A DNA stretch of 64,000 bases from an uncultured Desulfobacteraceae bacterium (lineage in GTDB: Bacteria; Desulfobacterota; Desulfobacteria; Desulfobacterales; UBA5852): assembly GCA_913060875.1 (NCBI GenBank), contig CAJXSL010000014.1, positions 1 through 64,000 on the forward strand, in the 5' to 3' direction. Numbering within the stretch: position 1 is the first letter of the stretch; every line of letters begins with the position of its first letter. The notes under the pieces are model-generated. The model saw only the letters and a list, made by a program, of their open reading frames with translations. It had not been told where the DNA came from and made no database searches. Below, piece by piece: positions 57,369-64,000 of the stretch. The position numbers and the translations under genes were made by a program.

Positions 57369-59375
57369 TCACAGCAGTTTATTGATGACCTGACGCCGGT
57401 CCTTTAAAGACACGGCCGATCTCTCGAAGCCGATGGCATCGAGGGCTTTGCGCTTCCCGCCGAGAATGCGTGCCAATGTCCCCGCAACAGTGGCCTTGTC
57501 GTCGTCAAAGCCGCCATGGCTGCTCGATTGGGCGGCCTCGCGCAGTTGGGTTTTATTGTTGGGCGACAACACCCATTCGGCCACCTTGTCCTTCCGGAGT
57601 TTCTTCAAGTCGGGATCGTCAACGGCGAATTTCTCCATGCCCAGCAAAGGCACACCGGGCCACCTGGGGTTGATGGGTTGGAAGGCTTCCTCAAAGGCCT
57701 GGGAAACCAGGTAGAGAAGCGACTTGTGGTAGATATGGGCGCAGTGGTCGTCCCGTTCGGCCTGGTCCGACAGTATGTAAAGGGCGAAGGCCATGATTTT
57801 GCGGTTGGCCCCGGATAACAGGGGCAGGTAGTGCTTTTTGAAAAGATCCATCGTACAGGCCGGCGCCCACAGGGTCAGCGTCTGGATGGGGGCATAGGCC
57901 GCGATCCGGTTGACCAGGGGCGCCATGAAAATCGATCCGGCACTGTGCGCCGCCACGTGAATCTCATCGATCTTTCCATCGGCAACCAGCTTCTTGAGCT
58001 CCGCCGCCACGCGCCGGGCCCCGCCTTTGTTGTCCGTCGTGGCACGCAGGGCGTTTTCCTTCATCTCGTCCCACTGGCTTTTGCCGCCAATAAAACGGGC
58101 CAGCGGTTCGAGGGTATCATCCAGGCGGTCCAGCATGAAATCGGCCACATCATCGATCAGCCCCTCCGGTTTGCGCCGCCGGACCGCTTCGCCCAGGATA
58201 TTCTTCAGGGTCGACCAGAAATCGCTGTGCCAGACAAAGGCCAGGGGATAGACCTGCGCATCGAGAAGGGGCTGACGATAATCAGCCACCCGCTGAACCG
58301 CCCCTTTCTCGCCCACCAGTCCGCCGTGGGCATAGAGCAGCAACCGGCGTTTTTTCCATTTCTTCGTGATGCGGGGGATTTCTTCCTGAAGGATTTCCCG
58401 GATGTCATCGGCGGTGTTGCCGAAATCACCCTTGACGGTCGGAATCCCGTCATTGCCGAGACTGATGATATGGGGACGCAAATCGGCGAAACTGGCCGAC
58501 AAACTGGTTTGCGACACCGCGAACTGGTCGGAAGCGAAGGCCAGCGAGCTGTCGATCAAAACCGGCGCCCCCAGCCGGGCCACCCACACATCGGTGCCGT
58601 TCTTGAGCCAGTCCTCATAGCCCAGATGCCCGAAGCCGTCCTTGCCCCATCCGTCGCCCCAGGAGTTCTGGATCCAAAACCCATTCGCATTATACCCGAC
58701 GATCGCAAAGGCATGCCCGCCGATATTCTCTTCGCTGAACCTGATTTTACCGCTGGAAGAAACGCCGCGCCACCCCCGGTGCACCACGGCGGTGGCATAC
58801 AGAATGCCCACCTCGGATAGGGCACTGTGCATGGCCACGACATCCTTGTGGTTGACGCGATAGTAGGCGCCCAGGGGCCGGTGCCGGGCGTCTTCCAGGC
58901 GGGCACGCGTCAGGTTGCGATCGATCCGGCCGGACACATAGGGCCAGTTGTCGGCGGCACAGACACCGAATTTGTGCCACCCCTTCATCGCCCCCCGGGC
59001 GCTGGAGCCGGAATACTCCTCCCCCTCCCACTCGTCATACCGTTTGGCCATTTCGTAGAACATGCGGGGACTCACCCTGGTTTCGTCCGGCACGATTTCC
59101 CGGGTTCGCAGAAGATAGTTGGCCACGGCGGCCAGACCGAACCCCGTACAGGCCCCTTCGCGCTCCTGGTCCAGGACCGGATTTTCGAACTCCCGGTATT
59201 GCGCGAGGGGGCGGCGGGAAGGAACCTCCACCAGCGTGGGCTCATAGAGCTTGTCGCGGAAATCCACCGTGTCCGGGCGGGCGGTCAAAAAGTATCCGTC
59301 GATCTGGGGCACATTCTCGGGATTGCTACCGTCGCCAACCGGTTTCCGCTGGCTCTTCTTTTTTGCCTTTGCCAT
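57369..59375 (-). CDS. Papain-like peptidase fused to an alpha/beta hydrolase-like domain
   Basis: This 668-residue protein has two domains. Residues about 25-270 form a C1A papain-like peptidase with oxyanion Gln70, nucleophile Cys76 (QEREGACTGFG), His221 (IGGHAFAIVGYN) and Asn237 (WIQNSWGDGWGKDG). Residues about 310-560 look like an alpha/beta hydrolase: LLLYAHGGLVGE (HGG oxyanion strand, about 345-356) and HVAAHSAGSIFMAPLV with Ser478 in AHSAGS. The C-terminal 100 residues are unrecognised. The N terminus is Lys-rich and has no signal peptide, so the protein acts in the cytoplasm unless secreted by another route. AAAGGAGGCTGTC gives a strong start. Both sets of catalytic residues appear complete. 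The substrate is unknown. Confidence 0.85.
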   Translation of the reverse strand: MAKAKKKSQRKPVGDGSNPENVPQIDGYFLTARPDTVDFRDKLYEPTLVEVPSRRPLAQYREFENPVLDQEREGACTGFGLAAVANYLLRTREIVPDETRVSPRMFYEMAKRYDEWEGEEYSGSSARGAMKGWHKFGVCAADNWPYVSGRIDRNLTRARLEDARHRPLGAYYRVNHKDVVAMHSALSEVGILYATAVVHRGWRGVSSSGKIRFSEENIGGHAFAIVGYNANGFWIQNSWGDGWGKDGFGHLGYEDWLKNGTDVWVARLGAPVLIDSSLAFASDQFAVSQTSLSASFADLRPHIISLGNDGIPTVKGDFGNTADDIREILQEEIPRITKKWKKRRLLLYAHGGLVGEKGAVQRVADYRQPLLDAQVYPLAFVWHSDFWSTLKNILGEAVRRRKPEGLIDDVADFMLDRLDDTLEPLARFIGGKSQWDEMKENALRATTDNKGGARRVAAELKKLVADGKIDEIHVAAHSAGSIFMAPLVNRIAAYAPIQTLTLWAPACTMDLFKKHYLPLLSGANRKIMAFALYILSDQAERDDHCAHIYHKSLLYLVSQAFEEAFQPINPRWPGVPLLGMEKFAVDDPDLKKLRKDKVAEWVLSPNNKTQLREAAQSSSHGGFDDDKATVAGTLARILGGKRKALDAIGFERSAVSLKDRRQVINKLL

Positions 59376-59948
59376 GACAGCCTCCTTTTGCTCAGCCCGA
59401 TTGTTGCATGAATTTTTTCTGCATATTGGGCATCGCGAGCGCGTGAAATTTCCAGGTTAGGGATTGCTTTCGCCATCGATGATGGCCTTTCCATGCAGAT
59501 CGCTGCGGGCAGCACATGGCCGGAATCGGGACGCGCAATGGTTTCAGAAAGGACGGTCGAACTCAGGCACGCGGTCGCGGGACTGGGGCAGAAAGAGATG
59601 AATGCGGCGAAGTGTTGCACCGCGGCGCGCATCACGCTTTTCCAGTCGAACCGGAATGCCGGGAGAGCCCGTCCCGGGATGGCAAAGCCGGCCTGGCACC
59701 ACCCTATACAATTCAATGGCTATCGGCTAACGGCGTTGCCCGAAAAGAGCCGCAAATCGGCATGAAACGCCGCTAACCGTGATCCATATAAATATTGTTG
59801 GGCCGGCTTGAATGGGGGAATGCGATACGTGCAGTGAACAACACCTTAGTAAGGCTATATCGGAAGTTCAAGCCCTAAAAAAGGGACATCCGTATGGTTG
59901 GCCTGAAGGTTCAACAGGCCGTGACGCTGCCTGCGGATGGCTTCCAAG
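59376..59948. other. Intergenic region with a half palindromic repeat
   Basis: 573 bases without a supported gene. 59440-59462 (GCGTGAAATTTCCAGGTTAGG) is a right arm of the palindromic family seen at 8851. Open frames of 60-140 codons cross the region on both strands, but they lack ribosome sites, overlap each other and show no domain. The minus-strand promoter of the papain-hydrolase gene should lie near 59380-59450. Confidence 0.45.
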
Positions 59949-60794
59949 CTATTCCGCTTCTTTCGAAATGGATTCGATAACCTCCCCGAACCCCTCGAGC
60001 GAACGCGGCCCGCGAAACTTCTTGCGGTTGATAAAGACGGTCGGCGTGCCGCGCACGCCGGCGGCATTGCCTTCTTCCAGGTCCCGGCGGATGAGATCTT
60101 TGAGGGCCGGGTCGTTCATGCGGGCCTGGAACTGCTCGGCATCCAGACCGAGTTCCTGGCGGATCTCCTCCACCTTCTGGGCGTTCAGGTTATTATAATT
60201 CTGGAACAAGCGGTCGTGAAACGGCCAGAACTGCCCCTGGTCGTGGGCGGCCATGGCCGCCAGGGAGGCCTGGGCGGCAAAACGGTGCATCCGCAGCGGG
60301 AAATGCTTGAAGACGATGCGCAGGTTATCGGGATACTGCTGGTGCACCTGGTCCAGGAGGGATGCCAGTTGGGCGCAATAGGAACATTCGAAGTCGGTGA
60401 AAAGCGTCAGGGTAACCGGGGCATCGGCCGGCCCTTTGGATGGTGAACCCTCCACGGAAAAATCATACTGGAGGTTGATCCGGACAACCTCCAGGGTGCG
60501 TTTGGCCGGATTGGTGACCAGGAGAACGTCTTCCTGACGGCTTGTGGTAATACGCCGGGATCCTTCCGGCACCGCCACTGCGCCTTGTAATGCCCCGCTA
60601 TTGGAATAAATCCGGACATGGGCATCACCCGTCAGCACATAGATTCGGCGCCCGTCTTCGGATTCGGCCACGTCCAGTGGTTCCGCCTCCAATGGAATGC
60701 TGTTGAGCAGATCCAGGTCGACCTCGGCAAGGCAGGGCTGCCACGCGGTCATCACCAGCAGCATGACGGTCACAAAACCTATCGACTTTCTCAT
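59949..60794 (-). CDS. DsbA/DsbG-like periplasmic thioredoxin-fold protein
   Basis: This 281-residue protein has a Sec signal (RKSIGFVTVMLLVMTAWQPCLA, cleavage near residue 23), an unusual beta-rich insertion (about 35-110; IYVLTGDAHVRIYSNSG, then EDVLLVTNPAKRTLEVVRI) reminiscent of a short beta-propeller-like segment, and a thioredoxin-fold domain with LFTDFECSYCAQLASLLDQVHQQYPDNLRIVFKHFPL, active site CSYC (Cys137-Cys140), and cis-Pro loop RGTPTVFIN. AAGGAGAACCTT precedes the ATG at 60794. The protein probably oxidises or isomerises disulfides in the periplasm. It is the last gene in a row of exported-protein genes on the minus strand. Confidence 0.85.
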   Translation of the reverse strand: MRKSIGFVTVMLLVMTAWQPCLAEVDLDLLNSIPLEAEPLDVAESEDGRRIYVLTGDAHVRIYSNSGALQGAVAVPEGSRRITTSRQEDVLLVTNPAKRTLEVVRINLQYDFSVEGSPSKGPADAPVTLTLFTDFECSYCAQLASLLDQVHQQYPDNLRIVFKHFPLRMHRFAAQASLAAMAAHDQGQFWPFHDRLFQNYNNLNAQKVEEIRQELGLDAEQFQARMNDPALKDLIRRDLEEGNAAGVRGTPTVFINRKKFRGPRSLEGFGEVIESISKEAE

Positions 60795-61065
60795 AAGGTT
60801 CTCCTTGTCTAGCGTTTCAAATCCAACGGCTTTCCAACTGTTGAACAACAAGCATTTCAAGCATGGGAAGGAAACAACATCGATTACTTTAAGTCAACTC
60901 CATAGCCTTTGACAAGAGACAAGCTATTATCGGGCTGGCAAGGATTTTTTTTCTTTGAACTGGACGGATTGATGCCTTGCGTGTATCCGGGCCAGAAAAT
61001 GAAAGGCCGCCTGATGCGTTGCCATCAGGCGGCCTGACCGAAATGACCCTGTGTACGATTGACGC

Positions 61066-61809
61066 TTACTTGTCTTTACCCTTCCCGTTGCCGTTGTTGC
61101 CGTTGTTGCCGCTATTGCCTTTGCCGCTGTTGCTTTTGTCTTTGGATTGGCCCAAGCCACCGGCATTGCTGTTGCCTTGGCCTTTGCCGGCATTGGCCTG
61201 TCCAAAATTCTTGGCCCCGCCGGTTTTCAGATCCCGGGCAGTACTGCTCATCATATCCGCCTTTTTGCCGTGGCCATAACCGTGGGCGGCCTTGGTCTTT
61301 TCACGGAACTGGTTCTGGCGGCCGAATCTATTGCCCAGGCCCAGAACACTCGGATGGATGCCTTTTTCAATGGCAATTCGTCCCCACCCCATCTCCTGGC
61401 GCATCTCTTGAATTTCAGCGTACTCATCGTCCGTATCGGCCAGAGCCTCAGTCCGCGCGTTTTCCAATGCCTCCATGGCGTCTGCTATGGCGTCTTCGTC
61501 CCCTGCCGCTTTGGCGTCCGCAAGGTCTTGCATCGCCTGCTGCACGGCCGGGTCCTCTTTGACCGCAAGGGCATCGGCCAGATTCTGCGCTTTCTGGGCC
61601 TGGGTGGGATTGCTGAAGGCGGGTGCTTCGTCATCGTCCCCCGTGTCGTTTTCATCTTCACCAACGGGGTCATCACCCTCATCAGCGGGGGCTTCCATAT
61701 CCTGGGCCTGGACAGTTGACACAACTGCCGGAGCAGCCATGATACACATGACAGCCACCGCAATAATGAAAAACAGACTGGAATTGGGTAAAAAACCTTT
61801 CCGCCCCAT
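61066..61809 (-). CDS. Exported low-complexity protein, Gly/Asn/Lys-rich tail
   Basis: This 247-residue protein has a Sec signal (LFFIIAVAVMCIMAAPAVVSTVQA, cleavage near residue 36), an acidic stretch (EAPADEGDDPVGEDENDTGDDDE), an Ala-rich helical part (residues 65-120), and a conserved-looking segment EIQEMRQEMGWGRIAIEKG followed by IHPSVLGLGNRFG. The last 50 residues are Gly/Asn/Ser/Lys-rich with repeats such as GNSGNNGNNGNGKGKDK. I do not recognise the family, but the EMGWGxIAxxxGxHPS motif occurs in exported proteins of Desulfobacterota and related groups as I remember. AAGGAGACAATC precedes the ATG at 61809. It lies 28 bases after the TPR-OmpA gene, likely in one operon. Confidence 0.65.
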   Translation of the reverse strand: MGRKGFLPNSSLFFIIAVAVMCIMAAPAVVSTVQAQDMEAPADEGDDPVGEDENDTGDDDEAPAFSNPTQAQKAQNLADALAVKEDPAVQQAMQDLADAKAAGDEDAIADAMEALENARTEALADTDDEYAEIQEMRQEMGWGRIAIEKGIHPSVLGLGNRFGRQNQFREKTKAAHGYGHGKKADMMSSTARDLKTGGAKNFGQANAGKGQGNSNAGGLGQSKDKSNSGKGNSGNNGNNGNGKGKDK

Positions 61810-61837
61810 GATTGTCTCCTTAATATAAATCTTGCTG

Positions 61838-62881
61838 TTATTGACTGTTGCCGCTTGATTTCGCTGTAAAAAGTTTGATGGAAGCCTCAATGCTGCTGTT
61901 TCGTTTCCCGGCCTGGGTGGTTTCGGCCTGGCCAAACCAGCTGATACGCACCCGCCGGCTCACGATCTCAGGGAAATTTTCCGCGATATAGTCTTTGGCC
62001 GCTCGGGCCCGCCGGGCTGCCAGCTGTTCATTGTCCTTCACAAAGGCCACAATGTGCAGGACAACCTCATCCTGCGTCTGCACAAGCCGGCCGATCTCCG
62101 CCAGGGTTGCCGCCAGGGCAGGCGCCAATTCCGTACCCCCCGCCTTGAATCCCGGCGAAGGCCCCACGATGAAGCGTTTGCCCACCGGGAACGGGCGATA
62201 GCTGAAGTCGCCGATTCCGTTCAGATTGCGGGCCGCCTCGGCGGCCATCCGGTCCGTGCGGTGATGCTGTAAATACCGACGCCAGACGGCGCGCGCCTCC
62301 GCCTGCCGGTCCAAGGCATTGAGGGCCAGACCGGCATTGTAAAGCGCTTCTGCGTGCGCGGGCCTGGCCTGCAACACAGTGGTGTAATGCACCAGGGCTG
62401 TTTCCCATTGACCGCGGTCCAGTTGGTTGTGCCCGGCGTAGACATGGGCCGGCAGATAATTCGGATCGAGGGCCAGGGCCTTGTCGTAGGCGGCCAACTC
62501 ACGATCGAGGTCGAGGAGGGCCCAGTAATTGACCCCCAGCCAGAAGTAATAATCGGCGTTGCCCGGTTCCAGTTCCACTGCCCGGGTGAGATGGGACAAT
62601 GCACGGTCGGGATCTTCAAGAGCCAGATAGGTTCGCCCCAGATAATAAGCCATTTGGGGATCGTCCGGCTTCTGGGTCACGGCATTGCTCAGCACCTGCC
62701 GGGCTGCGCGAAAATCTCCCTTTTCAAAGAGCGCCACGCCGTCGGTCAGATCGGCTCCCATCAGCAGCAATCCGGCTGCCAAAATAACGATCAAGCCACC
62801 GATCGGCTTTAATAACAAATCGTTAAGGGGATTTTTCCCCATCACTAACGATGCTTTGGCAAATAAATTGGCTCTAATCAT
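61838..62881 (-). CDS. TPR protein with C-terminal OmpA-like domain
   Basis: This 347-residue protein has one hydrophobic segment near the N terminus (GGLIVILAAGLLLMGADL, about 28-45; signal anchor), five or so TPR repeats (about 48-210; FEKGDFRAARQVLSNAVTQKP, YLGRTYLALEDPDRALSHLTRAVELEP, and so on) and a C-terminal OmpA-like part (about 225-340; ELAPALAATLAEIGRLVQTQDEVVLHIVAFVKDNEQLAARRARAAKDYIAE then RVRISWFGQAE). OmpA-like domains hold peptidoglycan. Here the usual NxxLSxxRA element is DNEQLAARRARA. A scaffold for an envelope complex is likely. An alternative start is Met14 at 62842. Confidence 0.78.
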   Translation of the reverse strand: MIRANLFAKASLVMGKNPLNDLLLKPIGGLIVILAAGLLLMGADLTDGVALFEKGDFRAARQVLSNAVTQKPDDPQMAYYLGRTYLALEDPDRALSHLTRAVELEPGNADYYFWLGVNYWALLDLDRELAAYDKALALDPNYLPAHVYAGHNQLDRGQWETALVHYTTVLQARPAHAEALYNAGLALNALDRQAEARAVWRRYLQHHRTDRMAAEAARNLNGIGDFSYRPFPVGKRFIVGPSPGFKAGGTELAPALAATLAEIGRLVQTQDEVVLHIVAFVKDNEQLAARRARAAKDYIAENFPEIVSRRVRISWFGQAETTQAGKRNSSIEASIKLFTAKSSGNSQ

Positions 62882-62968
62882 CTATACGCTCGAACCATAA
62901 AGGTGGTCACATGTTTTTTTAGAGTCCACCGGCACACCGCATGACAGCGGCCGATGGGCCGACGAATC

Positions 62969-63763
62969 TTAATCCTTCCCCAGGGGGCCGGTTCGCAAAT
63001 TCCGACCGGTGAATCCCAGACGGGTGAGCAGATCGGCGGGTCCGCCGCCCGCCTGCAGGCGTTTCAGGGCCTCGCCACCGGTTTCCTCGTCGGGGACACC
63101 CTTCTGCCGGGCAATCACCACGATCTGGGGAAAATGCCGCCAGGCCGGATTGAGGGACTGCTGCGCAAGGCCTTCGGCAATGATTTGATCCGCCAGGTCC
63201 GGGGCGAACGCCAGTTGTTTCAACAGCGCCCGCATCTCTGCCGCCACAGCCGTCATGGCCAGCGGGGCATCATCGCTCTGCTGCAAGAGGGCGTCGAGTT
63301 CCGCCAGCGTCAGGCCCATTTCAAGGCCGTCGGCCAGGGACGCCACGGCAGTCTGATAGGTGGATGCGTCCATGTCGCGGCCATCCGGCAGGCGTTCGCT
63401 GACCTGGATCAGGCGCTCTAATCGCTCTTCCAGTGCCCGGGCGATGCGGGCCCCATCGATGCGCTTGGCAATGCCCTCATCGATGCGATCCCGGAAGGGC
63501 TGCAGTTCATATCCTTTTTGACGGGCCTCCGCCAGGACCGTAAGCGTGCGTGCCGCCGAAGCAGGATCAAAGCCGGCATCGTAGACCGTGGCCAAAACAT
63601 GGCTGATGAGCGGTTCCGACAGGCCGGCATCATGGGCGTGCGCCAGGGCGTCGGTCACCATGGGGCGGGGCTCGGCCCATACGGCAGGTCCGCAAAAAAG
63701 GACCGACCCTAACAGGCCGGTCACAATGCACCCGAATATGTGTTTAGATTTGGTTTTGGCCAT
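62969..63763 (-). CDS. Exported alpha-helical protein of unknown function
   Basis: This 264-residue protein has a Sec signal (IFGCIVTGLLGSVLFCGPAVWA, cleavage near residue 30) and then an almost wholly helical sequence with repeating 40-45-residue units (DALAHAHDAGLSEPLISHVLATVYDAG, ARTLTVLAEARQKGYELQPFRDRIDEGIAKR, and similar). No catalytic motif or known domain is visible. The start overlaps the end of the upstream E-set gene by 20 bases, so the two are translationally coupled and may work together. The next gene in the row follows after 88 bases. Confidence 0.6.
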   Translation of the reverse strand: MAKTKSKHIFGCIVTGLLGSVLFCGPAVWAEPRPMVTDALAHAHDAGLSEPLISHVLATVYDAGFDPASAARTLTVLAEARQKGYELQPFRDRIDEGIAKRIDGARIARALEERLERLIQVSERLPDGRDMDASTYQTAVASLADGLEMGLTLAELDALLQQSDDAPLAMTAVAAEMRALLKQLAFAPDLADQIIAEGLAQQSLNPAWRHFPQIVVIARQKGVPDEETGGEALKRLQAGGGPADLLTRLGFTGRNLRTGPLGKD

Positions 63764-64000
63764 TGGCGGTTGCGTAGACGATGGAATTTGGCGTACCGAA
63801 ACCGTTGTTGCGACGGAAGGCCGCCTGGGGATCGGGCACGATTTCCTGGCCATCCACCAGGAAGGCATATTCATAGCGGCCGGGGTCGACATCCACATGG
63901 AAAATCCACAGATTGCCCCGCTTTTCCGTTTTGACCTGCCCGTCGGGCATCCAACGGTTGAAGGTGCCGATCAGGGCCACTTGCCGGGCATGGGGATGCT
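63744..64000 (-). CDS. Glycogen-binding/E-set (CBM48-like) domain protein, partial
   Basis: Only the last 85 codons are in the window; the frame continues beyond 64000. VALIGTFNRWMPDGQ, then GNLWIFHVDVDPGRYEYAFLVDGQEIVPDPQAAFRRNNGFGTPNSIV is the CBM48/AMPK-beta glycogen-binding E-set: (G)xFNxW, WxxxxxLxPGxYxYxFxVDG, DP. This domain often forms the C-terminal part of exported or membrane proteins in Gram-negative envelope clusters as well as of glycogen enzymes. It overlaps the next gene by 20 bases. N-terminal architecture and length cannot be told. Confidence 0.8.
   Translation of the reverse strand, partial: HPHARQVALIGTFNRWMPDGQVKTEKRGNLWIFHVDVDPGRYEYAFLVDGQEIVPDPQAAFRRNNGFGTPNSIVYATANGQNQI

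Noticed and set aside
59493-59765. 90-codon plus-strand frame in the gap before the DsbA-like gene
   Set aside because: No ribosome site, biased composition, competing frames on both strands.

Overview
The window reads as chromosomal DNA of a GC-rich Gram-negative bacterium. The best guess is a Desulfobacterota (Desulfosarcina/Desulfococcus-like) genome. The support is indirect: codon and base composition, periplasmic and lipoprotein signals, an NhaD-type antiporter, a PhnD-type binding protein beside a chemoreceptor, and many small palindromic intergenic repeats of the kind I associate with that group. No rRNA or single diagnostic gene settles it.

Layout. 1-5.4 kb is an accessory zone: tRNA-Asn with tandemly duplicated and hairpin-interrupted copies, a GIY-YIG gene and its truncated copy, an AbiEi antitoxin whose toxin is reduced to a 12-codon stub, gene remnants, a SEC-C protein, a truncated HEAT-repeat gene and a caspase-like lipoprotein. 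5.5-11.9 kb (minus strand) carries a chemoreceptor, a PhnD-like binding protein, a broken methyltransferase, a flavoprotein, a GNAT enzyme and a DUF523/TudS protein. 12.1-22.5 kb is housekeeping: parC, parE, an AI-2E family permease, an RluA-type pseudouridine synthase, a YheT-like hydrolase, a SLOG-like protein and an NhaD antiporter with a PAS domain inserted in it. 22.7-31.1 kb is a catabolic operon: galT, galK, a LacI-type regulator and a complete CUT1 sugar ABC transporter, behind a promoter with a perfect LacI-type operator. 31.2-37.6 kb is a FadR/GntR-regulated module of a GlpD-like dehydrogenase, an AGPS/GlcD-like FAD oxidase and an FGGY kinase. The two modules together suggest import and breakdown of a galactose-containing compound that also yields a polyol or glycerol phosphate; this is inference.

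38-52.4 kb is a defence locus: zinc-ribbon microprotein, WYL regulator, orphan Phd-type antitoxin, DEDDh exonuclease, a fragment of a type I-E-like cas3, then a complete type I-C operon in the order cas5-cas8c(cas11c)-cas7-cas3-cas4-cas1-cas2 and an array of 46 full repeats. 52.5-59.4 kb holds a truncated SRPBCC gene, an ICMT-like methyltransferase, a PAS-PAS-PP2C phosphatase, a Fic protein, a DUF4143 ATPase and a papain/alpha-beta hydrolase fusion. 59.9-64 kb (minus strand) is a row of exported proteins: DsbA-like, Gly/Asn/Lys-rich, TPR-OmpA, an unknown, and an E-set/CBM48-like protein cut by the window edge.

Three things stand out. First, a structured repeat near 12.0, 28.8 and 34.1 kb keeps a nested helix while its bases change. 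Second, the CRISPR locus has a relocated cas3 and a foreign cas3 stub joined to a DEDDh exonuclease gene. Third, the window is dense in short mobile palindromic elements, some with terminal inverted repeats.
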